Source of the DNA: Agrobacterium vitis
GTDB taxonomy: Bacteria; Pseudomonadota; Alphaproteobacteria; Rhizobiales; Rhizobiaceae
Length of the DNA stretch: 64,000 nucleotides
Reading direction: 5' to 3'
Assembly (NCBI RefSeq): GCF_014926405.1
Contig: NZ_JACXXJ020000005.1
Location: 3,608,501 to 3,672,500, forward strand
This document shows, piece after piece, positions 47,135 to 57,287 of the stretch. The notes under the pieces are model-generated. The model was given only the letters and a program-made list of their open reading frames with translations. It searched no databases and was not told the DNA's origin. A program made the position numbers and the translations under genes. The stretch's first letter is position 1. Each line of letters begins with the position of its first letter.

Positions 47135-48562
47135 TCAATCCAGCTTGCGGGTTTTCAGCCGATCCAGAAGCAGTTTGGCAAGGGCTTCATAGTCGCCATC
47201 GAAATGGTGACCGCCCTCAAGCTTGACGACATCGACCTTCTTCGGGTCGAGCTTGTGGCAACCATCATCTTCCTCGTCATCGGCGCCATAAAGGCATTGC
47301 ACCAGGCCCGCTGGCATTTTGGCGACTTCCTTGGTGGGATCGCCGCCGGCGCCGCTGCTTTTTGCTCCCAGCCAGCCGGTCACGGAAATCTCGAAATCGG
47401 ATGCCTGCGACATGGACAGCAGCGATACCTGATTGATTTTCTGACGGATATTGTCTGGCAGGAGATTATAAACCGGCGGGCTAATGTCCGCTCCGAAGGA
47501 AAAGCCGACCAGCATCACATGCTTGACCTTCCAGCGCTTGGTGAAGGCGGTGATGATGCGGGCGAGATCGTCCGCTGTTTCCTGCGGTTTGCGCTCCGAC
47601 CAGAAATAGCGCAGCGAATCGACGCCGACGACGGGCAGGCCTTCACTCTGGAAATAGCTTGCCATTTCGCTGTCGATATCGCGCCAGCCACCATCACCGG
47701 AATAGATGATCGCCATCGTATCAAATGCCGGTTTATCGACATCCATCAGTGTCAGCGGCAAGCCAAGGGGCGAGGCCTCCTTGGCGGTGGCTGCGATCAT
47801 CAAGTCGATGCCGTCCGACAGGGTCTGGGCGGCAGGCTTCTGGCTATCGGCCACGTCGATATCGGAATGATCCTTCAGGAGATCGGCCACATGGGCGCGC
47901 CCGGCGGGATCGGCAGAAGGCGAAAACCGGACGCTGGCCGGATCGGGAAGCGCGCCGTCGGTCAGGCCATAGACGATGCCGCCGTTCTTTTCGGTCTTGA
48001 CTGCCGGGGTGCAGAACTGTTCGGGCAGGGGAATGACGTCGCCGGGATCGACAGCCAGCGTTTCGCCGATGGTCGCGTTGGGTGTCTGGGCCAGGATCGC
48101 TAAGGCCAGCGTACCGCCTTCACCGATGCCCGCCACCAGCGGCGGCAGGTAATCCGCACCGCCGACATGCCGCTGAATCTGATGGGACAGGTCCTCGATG
48201 TCGGACACGGTATAGATGCAATCGTCCTCATCGGACGACTTCAGATCGGCTTGTAGGGATTGCAGATAGCGCGGCGTATCGATGCCGACGACGATCGAGC
48301 CGTTGCTGCGCAATCTTTCAGCCTCAGTCTTCATCTTGTCGCTCCAGCCGTCCTTGTCGGACAACAGGAAAACGATGGATTTCGGTTTGTCGTCCGGCAT
48401 GGCGATAACCGGATCGGGTATCGTGCCTGTTTCGTATTGCGGGTCCTCGGCCAGGGCGGGCTGCACGAAGGCGGCCGTAGACGACGCCCATGCCAGAACG
48501 CCGGCAGCCAGACAATTGCGGGCCAGACTGCCCTTGGTGAGACGATAAGTTGACGATTTCAT
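47135..48562 (-). CDS. acvB: AcvB/VirJ-type periplasmic lysyl-phosphatidylglycerol hydrolase
   Basis: 475 residues with a signal peptide ending near residue 38 (QPALA-ED). Two alpha/beta-hydrolase-like halves follow: the first with VAGIGEGGTLAL, the second with LVGFSFGADISP (nucleophile-type G-x-S-x-G) and a late His in GGHHFDGDY. The second half is VirJ-like. In Agrobacterium tumefaciens AcvB is reported to hydrolyse lysyl-phosphatidylglycerol made by LpiA and is needed for virulence. The ATG overlaps the lpiA stop (ATGA), so both are translated together. Involvement in plant virulence is not implied by presence alone. Confidence 0.9.
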   Translation of the reverse strand: MKSSTYRLTKGSLARNCLAAGVLAWASSTAAFVQPALAEDPQYETGTIPDPVIAMPDDKPKSIVFLLSDKDGWSDKMKTEAERLRSNGSIVVGIDTPRYLQSLQADLKSSDEDDCIYTVSDIEDLSHQIQRHVGGADYLPPLVAGIGEGGTLALAILAQTPNATIGETLAVDPGDVIPLPEQFCTPAVKTEKNGGIVYGLTDGALPDPASVRFSPSADPAGRAHVADLLKDHSDIDVADSQKPAAQTLSDGIDLMIAATAKEASPLGLPLTLMDVDKPAFDTMAIIYSGDGGWRDIDSEMASYFQSEGLPVVGVDSLRYFWSERKPQETADDLARIITAFTKRWKVKHVMLVGFSFGADISPPVYNLLPDNIRQKINQVSLLSMSQASDFEISVTGWLGAKSSGAGGDPTKEVAKMPAGLVQCLYGADDEEDDGCHKLDPKKVDVVKLEGGHHFDGDYEALAKLLLDRLKTRKLD

Positions 48563-51171
48563 TTCTTTACCACGCCTTTCAGACCGCCACCGATCAGGAG
48601 AGTTGCGTCCAGGAGCGCGATGACCGGACTGAGGCCGCCTGAAACGGCGAGATAGCGGGGTTGCCATTCGGGATGAAACTTTGTCTTGAAAGCCCGAAGC
48701 CCCTTGAAATTGTAGAAGCGCTCACCATGCTCATAGAATGTGTTGGCAATGCGATCCCAGACCGGGGCCACATCGCGTCTCGACAGGCCCGATAGGGGCG
48801 CCATGCCCAGGTTGAAATGTTCGTACCCCTCGCTGCGCAGATGGGTCAGCAGGCTGACGAACAGATAGTCCATTGATCCCTTCGGGGCCTCCGGCGAAAA
48901 GCGCATCAGGTCGATGGATGACTCAGCCTTGGTTTCCGTCACCAGGATATTGGCAAAAGCGACGATCCGACCTTCGAAACGCAGCACGATCACTGGCTGG
49001 CTCAGGATATAGTCATCGGTGAACGCGCCGAGGGAAAAGCCCTTTTCCTTGGCGCGGTGCTGGGCAAGCCAGCCATCCGACACGCCCCGGAGATCTTCGA
49101 GAATATCAGGCACGTTGGCCAGGGGAATGATGTCATAACTCAGTCCGTCGCGCTCGGCCTTGGCGGCACTTTGGCGAAGATTGGCCCATTTTCCGCCCTT
49201 CAGGTCGAAGCGGGAGAGATCAACGACCGCCAGTTCTCCCAGTTTGAAGGCCTGCATGCCGGCATCGGCAATCGCCGGCAGCAGTACGGGCGAGGCCTGG
49301 TAGAAGACGGCCCGGCAGCCAGCCAAACGAGCCGATTCGACGAATTGCCAAACCAGTTCGTCGCGGGACTTTTTCGGCCCGACCGGATCGAGAAAGGCGA
49401 TCCACGAGCGGCCCTGCTTGCCATACATCAGGAAAGCCAGGCCATCCGGTGAAAACATCACGGCCTTGTCGCCGGTGCGCACCAGATTGCTATCGGCCAC
49501 ATCCGACTTGCTGAGAATGGCGACGGCCTTCTCTATATCTTCCGGGCTTGACGGCGTCACGGCGGGCGCTGCGGGGCGCAGCAGGCTGAAGACCGCCAGC
49601 GCCGATGAGAAGATGGTCAGGCCCAGCATGGCGCGCAGCGAGCGCGGCGCTTCTTCCGAAAACTCGAATTCCCACCAGAGCGAGCGGGTGTAATCGACAT
49701 CGCGATAGACGAAGAACAGGATGAAGCAGGCAAAAATGCAGATCAGGGCGATGGCAGTCAGCCAGGACGAGGTCAGCACCTGGCGAAACAGCGAGGCGGG
49801 GCGAATGAACAGCCGCTTGCTGGCGAACAGGCCGATCAGCAGGATGGCTAGCGCCGAGGCTTCCAGCACCGCAAAGGCTTTCAGCAGCGAGAGGACCAGG
49901 GCGGTCGAGGCTCCAACCATGGCCGCCCACCACGCGCCGTCCAACCGCTGGGCAAGGCCGCGCGCCGCGATGACCAGAAATAGCCCGAGCAAGCTGGTGA
50001 AGAAATGCGCGCCTTCCACCACGGGCAGCGGCACGATGTTTTGCAGGAATTCGAGATTGCTTTCCGGCGTCGGCGTGACGCTGGAGAAAATCAGCATGAC
50101 GCCGAGAATGAAGGTCAGTGCGCCGAGAAGTGCCGGTGATATTCGGGCTGCGGTGCGTCCGACCCCGGCTAGTGCCGGGGTTTTGGAATAATGACGCAGC
50201 TCGGTGATTGTCACCAGCACGATGGCCAGAATCAGCGGTAAAACATAATAGATCAGGCGGTAAACCACCAGCGAGGCGAGCACCGCGTCGATATTGGTGG
50301 TCGGGCCAAGCGCGGCGATGATGACGGTTTCAAACACGCCGATGCCAGCAGGCACATGACTGAGTACGCCAATACCAATCGCGATGGAATAGATTGCAAA
50401 GAAGGCTGGCCAGGAAATGGCGGCCTGTTCCGGCAAGAGCGCATAGACGACCGAGGCGGAAAAGGCGAGATCGGCCACGGTGACCAGAAACTGCCGCGAC
50501 AGGGTCGGGGTATCGGCCATCCGTAACGTCACGCCGGCAAAGGTCAGGCTGCGGCGCTGGCCGATGACGATCAGCACGGCAAAGCCAAGGACGATGGCAA
50601 TCGCCAGGCCGCGCAGCCAGAGCGGGCTGATATTCAGCAGCGGCGCGATTTCCGAGGACATCGGAATAAGCGACAGCGCGGTGACCGCGGCAAGCCCCAG
50701 GCTGAAGGACAGGGTGACGAAGGCGATGACACGGCCGATTTCATCCGGGGCAAGGCCTGCCCGCGAATAGGCCCGGTAGCGGATCGCGCCACCCGACAGC
50801 ATGCCGAAGCCCGCCGCATTGCCAACTGCATAGGCACTGAAGGCGGTCAGCGCCACTTCCGCCATCGGGCGTTTGCGGCCGATGAATTCCATGGCGTTCC
50901 AGTCGTAGAGACACAGCGACAGGAAGCTGAGCGCGGTAAACACCACCGCCAGCAGGATCTGGTCATAGCCGGTGGTGGCCATGGCCGAGACGACGTCGTC
51001 ATAGCTGACTTCTTCCGTCAGCCGGTAGATCGCCAGCGCTACGGCGGCAAAAATGACCAGCGTGAACACGGCGGCAATCGCCCTGCCATAATCGGCAAGG
51101 GCTGCCCGCCATCCGGACCTGGTCGGCGGCTCGGCGCTTTCCTGGCTCTCGGATTGTATTTCGGCTGCCAT
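48559..51171 (-). CDS. lpiA: Bifunctional lysylphosphatidylglycerol flippase/synthetase
   Basis: An 870-residue MprF-type protein. The N-terminal half has about fourteen membrane helices with the flippase signature (GFGMLSGGAIRYRAY, SHVPAGIGVFETVI). The C-terminal cytosolic DUF2156 domain (about 540-860) transfers lysine from Lys-tRNA to phosphatidylglycerol; FSPEAPKGSMDYLFVSLL and FNLGMAPLSGLS are typical. Lys-PG lowers surface charge and protects against acid and cationic peptides; the rhizobial lpiA is acid-inducible in species studied. Start 51171 has AAAGGGA upstream. It forms an overlapping operon with acvB. Confidence 0.94.
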   Translation of the reverse strand: MAAEIQSESQESAEPPTRSGWRAALADYGRAIAAVFTLVIFAAVALAIYRLTEEVSYDDVVSAMATTGYDQILLAVVFTALSFLSLCLYDWNAMEFIGRKRPMAEVALTAFSAYAVGNAAGFGMLSGGAIRYRAYSRAGLAPDEIGRVIAFVTLSFSLGLAAVTALSLIPMSSEIAPLLNISPLWLRGLAIAIVLGFAVLIVIGQRRSLTFAGVTLRMADTPTLSRQFLVTVADLAFSASVVYALLPEQAAISWPAFFAIYSIAIGIGVLSHVPAGIGVFETVIIAALGPTTNIDAVLASLVVYRLIYYVLPLILAIVLVTITELRHYSKTPALAGVGRTAARISPALLGALTFILGVMLIFSSVTPTPESNLEFLQNIVPLPVVEGAHFFTSLLGLFLVIAARGLAQRLDGAWWAAMVGASTALVLSLLKAFAVLEASALAILLIGLFASKRLFIRPASLFRQVLTSSWLTAIALICIFACFILFFVYRDVDYTRSLWWEFEFSEEAPRSLRAMLGLTIFSSALAVFSLLRPAAPAVTPSSPEDIEKAVAILSKSDVADSNLVRTGDKAVMFSPDGLAFLMYGKQGRSWIAFLDPVGPKKSRDELVWQFVESARLAGCRAVFYQASPVLLPAIADAGMQAFKLGELAVVDLSRFDLKGGKWANLRQSAAKAERDGLSYDIIPLANVPDILEDLRGVSDGWLAQHRAKEKGFSLGAFTDDYILSQPVIVLRFEGRIVAFANILVTETKAESSIDLMRFSPEAPKGSMDYLFVSLLTHLRSEGYEHFNLGMAPLSGLSRRDVAPVWDRIANTFYEHGERFYNFKGLRAFKTKFHPEWQPRYLAVSGGLSPVIALLDATLLIGGGLKGVVKK

Positions 51172-51261
51172 GCGATCGTCCCTTTCATTGACTGCTTTTG
51201 TCTGCCGCGACCGGTTCGCGGCGGCATTTTATATGTCGCGCCTATTCCCATTTGGCATCCG

Positions 51262-51309
51262 CCGCATGAATTTCCCCTGAAACCCTGACAGGTTTAAGGA
51301 AATATGCGG
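51262..51309 (-). repeat. Palindromic intergenic repeat, short form
   Basis: The arms begin with CCGCAT / ATGCGG and include GAAACC / GGTTT around a 6-base loop. The layout (GCAT... TTAAGGAAATATGC) resembles the hairpin half of the longer repeats. Confidence 0.5.
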
Positions 51310-51317
51310 TAAATCTT

Positions 51318-51350
51318 ATACCAACTGCCATTAAAAATGGCAGTTGGTAT
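51318..51350. repeat. Perfect inverted repeat
   Basis: 15-base arms ATACCAACTGCCATT / AATGGCAGTTGGTAT around AAA, followed by TCCTTTTT. It looks like a terminator stem, but no gene ends near it, so it is more likely a dispersed rhizobial palindrome. Confidence 0.6.
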
Positions 51351-51356
51351 TCCTTT

Positions 51357-51397
51357 TTCGAATATTTCAAGCCTTTGACGTATTTGAGATATTCGAA
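51357..51397. repeat. Imperfect inverted repeat
   Basis: Arms TTCGAATATTTCAA and TTGAGATATTCGAA pair with one mismatch around a 13-base loop, directly after the preceding palindrome. Confidence 0.5.
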
Positions 51398-51677
51398 ACT
51401 CGCTTAAGGCGAGGATGCGTTAGCATCTTCGAGCCTCGGTATTAACGGTATCGGACATGTTGCCGTTCTCTACTGAATTATCGCTGAATGGGGTATCCCA
51501 AATTCATGACAAAAACGTTTGCATAGAGAGCGGCATGGATGCCGCCTCAATGCAGTGAACTTGCCGTTGCACCTTGGCCCCGAATTGTCTAAAAGCCCGC
51601 CAGCCGCATTGTGAAATGCAGAGATTGGTTTCAGCCGGATATGTCCGGCACAGGTTTGAGGTCAAGACGGTCGGGCC

Positions 51678-52952
51678 ATGGCGCGCATTGTGATGAAATT
51701 CGGCGGTACATCCGTCGCCAATCTTGAACGCATTCACAACGTGGCGCGGCATGTGAAACGTGAAGTGGATGCCGGCCACGAAGTTGCCGTGGTGGTTTCG
51801 GCCATGTCCGGCAAGACCAACGAATTGGTGGACTGGGTCCAGACCATGCCCAAGGTCGCCGGTGCTGCTTCGCCTTTCTATGATGCGCGTGAATATGACG
51901 CTATCGTGGCCTCCGGTGAACAGGTGACATCCGGTCTGCTCGCCATCGCCCTGCAATCGCTCGGTATTAATGCCCGCTCCTGGCAGGGCTGGCAGATTGC
52001 CATCAAGACCGACAATGCGCATGGCGCGGCCCGCATCCAGGACATCGACGGTTCCGATATCATCCGCCGTATGGGTGAGGGGCAGGTCGCCGTGGTGGCC
52101 GGTTTCCAGGGCATTGGCCCGGACAATCGCATTGCCACGCTGGGTCGCGGCGGCTCCGATACATCGGCTGTCGCAATCGCTGCGGCTGTGAAGGCCGACC
52201 GTTGCGACATCTATACCGATGTCGATGGTGTCTATACCACCGATCCACGCATCGAACCCAAGGCGCGCCGCCTGAAAAAGGTGGCCTTCGAGGAAATGCT
52301 GGAAATGGCTTCGCTTGGCGCCAAGGTATTGCAGGTGCGCTCCGTCGAACTGGCCATGGTACACAAGGTGCGCACCTTCGTGCGCTCGAGCTTTGAAGAT
52401 CCCGATGCTCCGGGCATGGGTGACGTGCTGAATCCGCCCGGAACGTTGATTTGCGATGAGGAAGAGATCGTGGAACAGGAAGTTGTGACCGGCATTGCCT
52501 ATGCCAAGGACGAAGCCCAGATATCCCTGCGCCGGCTGGCTGATCGTCCCGGTGTTTCGGCGGCGATTTTCGGACCGCTGTCCGAATCGCATATCAATGT
52601 CGATATGATCGTCCAGAATATTTCCGAGGACGGTTCCAAGACCGATATGACCTTTACCGTCCCATCCGGGGATGTGGATAAAGCCCTGAAAGTGCTCTCC
52701 GACAACCAGGAAAAAATCGGTTTCGACGTGGTGCAAAGCGAAAAGGGCCTGGTCAAGGTCTCGGTGATCGGCATTGGCATGCGCAGCCACGCAGGGGTTG
52801 CGGCGACCGCTTTCCGTGCACTTGCCGATAAAGGCATCAATATCAAGGCGATCACCACCTCCGAGATCAAGATTTCCATCCTGATCGACGGTCCTTACGC
52901 TGAATTGGCTGTTCGCACTTTGCATTCCTGCTACGGTCTCGATAAGGCTTGA
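51678..52952 (+). CDS. lysC: Aspartate kinase
   Basis: Phosphorylates aspartate, the first step to lysine, threonine and methionine. The 424-residue protein starts with the kinase motif MKFGGTSV and shows LGRGGSDTSAVAIAAA in the middle. Two ACT domains (about 265-420) are present, so feedback inhibition by end products is expected. It may have an internal start for the small subunit, as in related enzymes, but I could not prove one. It is followed by ptsP on the same strand with a gap of 85 bp. Confidence 0.97.
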   Translation: MARIVMKFGGTSVANLERIHNVARHVKREVDAGHEVAVVVSAMSGKTNELVDWVQTMPKVAGAASPFYDAREYDAIVASGEQVTSGLLAIALQSLGINARSWQGWQIAIKTDNAHGAARIQDIDGSDIIRRMGEGQVAVVAGFQGIGPDNRIATLGRGGSDTSAVAIAAAVKADRCDIYTDVDGVYTTDPRIEPKARRLKKVAFEEMLEMASLGAKVLQVRSVELAMVHKVRTFVRSSFEDPDAPGMGDVLNPPGTLICDEEEIVEQEVVTGIAYAKDEAQISLRRLADRPGVSAAIFGPLSESHINVDMIVQNISEDGSKTDMTFTVPSGDVDKALKVLSDNQEKIGFDVVQSEKGLVKVSVIGIGMRSHAGVAATAFRALADKGINIKAITTSEIKISILIDGPYAELAVRTLHSCYGLDKA

Positions 52953-53037
52953 TCAACGGGTGGGAATTTGCCACCCTTGATCACTACCTCCGGGCCCATT
53001 TTGCGCCTGGATTGTCATTATCGGGAGCATGCACGCG

Positions 53038-55302
53038 ATGAGAGACCTTTCCGCAGGTCCGCGCGTCCTCCTCAAGCGGCTTCGCGAATTGATGGCGGAG
53101 CCCCTTGAGCCTCAGGAGCGTCTTGACCGTATCACTCGCCAGATCGCGAGCAATATGGTTGCCGAAGTTTGCTCCGTTTATGTTTTGCGTTCCGATGGTG
53201 TGCTGGAGCTTTACGCCACCGAAGGTCTCAATCCCGACGCGGTGCATCTGGCCCAGCTGAAAATGGGGCAAGGTCTGGTCGGTACCATCGCGGCATCCGC
53301 CCAACCACTCAATCTTTCCGATGCGCAGGCGCATCCCGCTTTCCGCTATCTCCCTGAAACCGGTGAGGAAATTTATCATTCCTTCCTCGGCGTGCCGATT
53401 TTGCGGGCTGGCCGCAGTCTTGGCGTTCTTGTCGTCCAGAACAAGGCGCAACGGAATTATCGGGAAGACGAGCTTGAAGCGCTTGAAACCACGGCCATGG
53501 TGCTGGCCGAAATGATTGCCACTGGCGATTTGAAGAAGATTACCCGGCCGGGCCTTGAACTGGACCTGACGCGGGCCGTGACCATCGATGGCGACAGCTA
53601 TAGCGAGGGCATCGGCCTTGGCCATGTCGTGCTGCACGAGCCGCGCATCGTGGTTACCAATCTGTTGAACGAGGATACTGAGACCGAGTTGAAGCGGATG
53701 GCCGAATCGCTCGGCTCTCTGCGCATCTCCATCGATGACATGCTGTCGCGCCGCGAAGTGGCAATGGAAGGCGAGCATCGTGAGGTGCTGGAAACCTACC
53801 GGATGTTTGCCCATGACCAGGGCTGGGTGCGGCGCATGGAAGAGGCAATCCGCAACGGTCTGACGGCGGAAGCGGCGGTTGAAAAGGTCCAGAGCGATAC
53901 CAAGGCGCGGATGATGCGCCTGACCGATCCCTATATGCGCGAGCGCATGCATGATTTTGACGATCTGGCCAACCGGCTGCTGCGGCAATTGACCGGATTT
54001 TCCGGCAGCAGTGCCGAAGGATTTCCCTCGGATGCGGTGATTTTCGCCCGTGCGATGGGCGCTGCCGAATTGCTCGATTATCCGCGTCAGAACATTCGCG
54101 GTCTGGTACTCGAAGACGGCGCCGTCACCAGCCATGTGGTGATCGTCGCCCGTGCCATGGGCATTGCCGTGGTCGGACAGGCAGCCGGTGCCGTGGCGCT
54201 GGCTGAAAACGGTGATGCCGTTATTATCGATGGCGATGACGGTAAGGTGCATGTGCGCCCGATGGTCGATTTGCAGACGGCCTATGAGGAAAAGGTCAAG
54301 CTGCGCGCCCGCCGTCAGGAGCAGTTCAAGGCGCTGCGCGATGTTGAGCCGCTCAGCAAGGACGGACAGCGAATCAAATTGCAGATGAATGCCGGTTTGA
54401 TGGTCGATCTGCCGCAATTGGCCGAATCGGGGGCCGAGGGCATTGGCTTGTTCCGCACCGAGTTGCAATTCATGATCGCCTCGACCATGCCCAAGGCCGA
54501 TGAGCAGGAAGCGCTCTATCGCAATGTGCTGAAACAGGCGAAGGGTCGGCCCGTCACCTTCCGCACGCTGGATATCGGCGGCGATAAGGTCCTGCCCTAT
54601 TTCCGCAGCCATGAGGAAGAAAATCCGGCTCTCGGCTGGCGCGCCATCCGGCTGTCGCTGGACCGGCCCGGCCTGTTGCGCACCCAGATGCGGGCGCTGT
54701 TGAAGGCCGCGACCGGGGGTGAGCTGAAGATGATGCTGCCGATGGTCACGGAAGTGTCGGAAATCCGCGCTGCCCGCGAATTGCTGCAGAAGGAAGTGCA
54801 GCATATTTCCAAATTCGGCCATGGCCTGCCAAAGCGGCTGCAATTCGGCGTGATGCTGGAGGTTCCTGCCCTGATGTGGCAACTTGACGAGTTGATGCAG
54901 GAAGTGGATTTCGTCTCGGTCGGCTCCAATGACCTGTTCCAGTTTTCCATGGCGGTCGACCGGGGCAATGCCCGGGTGTCCGACCGGTTTGACACTCTGG
55001 GCCGGCCTTTCCTGCGCATTCTGCGTGATATTGTCCGTGCTGCCGACCGGCATGATACGCCGGTGACGCTGTGTGGTGAGATGGCGGGAAAGCCGTTGTC
55101 ATCCATGGCGCTGTTTGCTATCGGCTTCCGTTCGGTGTCGATGTCGCCGACGGCCATCGGTCCGATCAAGGCCATGCTGTTGCAATTGGATATCGGCAGG
55201 CTTTCCGCCGAGTTGAACGCGCTTCTGGACGACAACAGGCCAAGTGAGCCGATCCGGGCTTTCCTGACACGGTTTGCCGAACAGAACGGCGTTCCGGTCT
55301 GA
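53038..55302 (+). CDS. ptsP: PTS-Ntr enzyme I (PtsP) with GAF domain
   Basis: Takes phosphate from phosphoenolpyruvate and starts the nitrogen-related phosphotransfer chain (EI-Ntr to NPr to EIIA-Ntr). The 754-residue protein has an N-terminal GAF domain (about 18-160), the phosphohistidine domain with H366 in AVTSHVVIVAR and the PEP-binding barrel (about 440-730: FRTELQF, RTLDIGGDK, FGVMLEVPA, VSVGSNDLFQF, LCGEMAG). ATG 53038 is 10 bases from GGGAG, whereas 53029 is only one base from it, so the later start is preferred. It links nitrogen state to potassium transport and metabolism in rhizobia. Confidence 0.95.
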   Translation: MRDLSAGPRVLLKRLRELMAEPLEPQERLDRITRQIASNMVAEVCSVYVLRSDGVLELYATEGLNPDAVHLAQLKMGQGLVGTIAASAQPLNLSDAQAHPAFRYLPETGEEIYHSFLGVPILRAGRSLGVLVVQNKAQRNYREDELEALETTAMVLAEMIATGDLKKITRPGLELDLTRAVTIDGDSYSEGIGLGHVVLHEPRIVVTNLLNEDTETELKRMAESLGSLRISIDDMLSRREVAMEGEHREVLETYRMFAHDQGWVRRMEEAIRNGLTAEAAVEKVQSDTKARMMRLTDPYMRERMHDFDDLANRLLRQLTGFSGSSAEGFPSDAVIFARAMGAAELLDYPRQNIRGLVLEDGAVTSHVVIVARAMGIAVVGQAAGAVALAENGDAVIIDGDDGKVHVRPMVDLQTAYEEKVKLRARRQEQFKALRDVEPLSKDGQRIKLQMNAGLMVDLPQLAESGAEGIGLFRTELQFMIASTMPKADEQEALYRNVLKQAKGRPVTFRTLDIGGDKVLPYFRSHEEENPALGWRAIRLSLDRPGLLRTQMRALLKAATGGELKMMLPMVTEVSEIRAARELLQKEVQHISKFGHGLPKRLQFGVMLEVPALMWQLDELMQEVDFVSVGSNDLFQFSMAVDRGNARVSDRFDTLGRPFLRILRDIVRAADRHDTPVTLCGEMAGKPLSSMALFAIGFRSVSMSPTAIGPIKAMLLQLDIGRLSAELNALLDDNRPSEPIRAFLTRFAEQNGVPV

Positions 55303-55329
55303 TTTCTGAAGAAAAACAAGAGGTAAAGG

Positions 55330-56409
55330 GTGGCGAAGCTTCCTGTCGATAAAATGCGCGAGCTTGAGCGCCGGTTTGGCGAAATCGAGGCGCGCATGTC
55401 TGCCGGGCCTGCCGCCGACGTCTATGTCAAGCTTGCCTCGGAATATTCCGAGTTGCAGCCGGTGGTCAAAGCCATCCGCGAACTGGGGCTGGCGGAAAAG
55501 GAAGTTGCTGATCTGAAGGCGCTGCTGGCCGACAAGTCCACGGACCGCGAGATGCGCGATCTGGCGGAAATGGAGCTGCCGGATGTCGAGGCGCGGCTGG
55601 AAGGACTGGAAAAGGAAATCCAGATCCAGCTTCTGCCCAAGGATGCCGCGGACGAGAAAAGTGCGATCCTGGAAATTCGTGCCGGTACGGGTGGGTCCGA
55701 AGCCGCGTTGTTTGCCGGTGACTTGTTTCGGATGTATGAGCGTTTCGCGGCGGGCAAGGGCTGGAAAGTCGAGGTCCTGTCTTCCAGTGAAGGCGATGCC
55801 GGGGGCTTTAAGGAAATTATCGCCACCGTGACCGGACGCGGGGTATTTTCCAAGCTGAAATTCGAATCCGGTGTTCACCGGGTGCAGCGCGTTCCCGATA
55901 CGGAGACGCAAGGACGTATCCATACGTCGGCTGCTACCGTGGCGGTTTTGCCCGAGGCGGAAGAGATCGATATCGAGGTTCGGGCTGAAGACATTCGCAT
56001 CGACACGATGCGCTCTTCCGGGGCAGGCGGCCAGCATGTCAACACCACGGACTCTGCGGTGCGCATTACCCATCTGCCGACCGGCCTGGTGGTGACCAGC
56101 TCAGAAAAATCCCAGCACCAGAACCGGGCAAAAGCCATGCAGGTGCTGCGTTCGCGTCTGTTCGACATGGAACGCCAGCGGGCCGACAGCGAACGATCGG
56201 CTGATCGCAAGAGCCAGGTTGGCTCCGGTGACCGGTCCGAGCGGATCCGCACCTATAATTTCCCGCAGGGCCGGGTGACCGATCACCGGATCAACCTGAC
56301 CCTCTACAAGCTCGACCGGATGATGATGGGTGAAATCGATGAAGTGGTCGATGCCCTGATCGCCGATTATCAGGCTGGACAATTGGCGCAACTCGGCGAA
56401 CACGCATGA
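55330..56409 (+). CDS. prfA: Peptide chain release factor 1 (GTG start)
   Basis: Ends translation at UAA and UAG. The 359-residue protein carries the catalytic GGQ at residues 233-235 ([10 protein letters not shown]) and the usual [20 protein letters not shown] near residue 120. It starts with GTG at 55330, with AAGAGG upstream. It follows ptsP by 27 bp and overlaps prmC by four bases; the methyltransferase modifies the Gln of GGQ in this protein. Confidence 0.97.
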   Translation: MAKLPVDKMRELERRFGEIEARMSAGPAADVYVKLASEYSELQPVVKAIRELGLAEKEVADLKALLADKSTDREMRDLAEMELPDVEARLEGLEKEIQIQLLPKDAADEKSAILEIRAGTGGSEAALFAGDLFRMYERFAAGKGWKVEVLSSSEGDAGGFKEIIATVTGRGVFSKLKFESGVHRVQRVPDTETQGRIHTSAATVAVLPEAEEIDIEVRAEDIRIDTMRSSGAGGQHVNTTDSAVRITHLPTGLVVTSSEKSQHQNRAKAMQVLRSRLFDMERQRADSERSADRKSQVGSGDRSERIRTYNFPQGRVTDHRINLTLYKLDRMMMGEIDEVVDALIADYQAGQLAQLGEHA

Positions 56410-57287
56410 CAGGCGCACCGGTGACGCTGAAGCAGGCGATCACTGCCGCCCGTCTCCGGTTTGCGCAAGCGTGTATCGCCGATGCGCCAAGCGATGCGCG
56501 GACCTTGATCGCCGGTCTTCTTGGACTGACGTCGACCGATCTTATCCTGCAGGACAACCGGGTTTTGAGCGCCGAGGAGACGAGCCTGATCGAGGCGGCA
56601 GTCGAGCGACGTCTGTTGTTTGAGCCTGTCCACCGGATTTTGGGACGGCGGGCCTTTTACGGTCTGGAACTGGCCCTGTCGCCAGCGACATTGGAACCGC
56701 GACCCGATACGGAAATCCTGATTGAGCGTGTTTTGCCGCATCTTCATGCCATGGTGGCGAAGAATGGCAGCGTCCGCCTGCTGGATATGGGGACGGGCAC
56801 CGGGGCAATTGCCCTGGCGCTTTTGCAGGAGTGTCCAGGTGCTACAGCATTGGCGACCGATATTTCCGCCGAAGCGCTGGCCATGGCGCGGCAGAACGCC
56901 GCAGCCAATACTCTTTCTGACCGGTTCGAGACGCTGCAAAGCCATTGGTACGAGGCGTTATCGGGCCGTTTTGACATCATTCTGTCGAATCCGCCCTATA
57001 TTGTCAGCGATGTGATTAAAGATCTGGCCCCTGATGTTCGGCTTTATGATCCTGCCGTAGCACTTGACGGTGGCGACGATGGGCTGGATGCTTACCGTGC
57101 AATTGCCGCTGGCGCCGCCGGTTTTCTGAAACCGGGCGGTCTGGTTGGGGTGGAAATCGGTTACGATCAGGCGATGGCGGTGACACAACTTTTCGCAAAC
57201 AATAGCTTCGTTCTTGTGGAAAGCGCAAAGGATCACGGTGATAATGATCGGATTCTGTTGTTTGCTCAGACCGGACCGCAACTATAG
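56406..57287 (+). CDS. prmC: Release factor glutamine methyltransferase
   Basis: Methylates the GGQ glutamine of release factors. The 293-residue protein has the SAM loop [15 protein letters not shown] and the catalytic NPPY at residues 195-198 ([11 protein letters not shown]). [15 protein letters not shown] is typical of the N-terminal substrate side. Its ATG overlaps the prfA stop (ATGA), so the two are translationally coupled. Confidence 0.96.
   Translation: MTGAPVTLKQAITAARLRFAQACIADAPSDARTLIAGLLGLTSTDLILQDNRVLSAEETSLIEAAVERRLLFEPVHRILGRRAFYGLELALSPATLEPRPDTEILIERVLPHLHAMVAKNGSVRLLDMGTGTGAIALALLQECPGATALATDISAEALAMARQNAAANTLSDRFETLQSHWYEALSGRFDIILSNPPYIVSDVIKDLAPDVRLYDPAVALDGGDDGLDAYRAIAAGAAGFLKPGGLVGVEIGYDQAMAVTQLFANNSFVLVESAKDHGDNDRILLFAQTGPQL

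Larger units (their letters stand above)
51172..51677. other. Divergent intergenic region (lpiA / lysC) with stacked hairpins
   Basis: 506 bp with at least three inverted repeats one after another (51262-51309, 51318-51350, 51357-51397) and a weaker fourth near 51405-51435. No gene was seen. Promoters of lpiA and lysC should be here. Confidence 0.6.

Noticed and set aside
52984..55053. Leftward frame of 689 codons
   Set aside because: Antisense to ptsP; composition is His/Gln/Arg-rich as is typical for shadows, with no family pattern.
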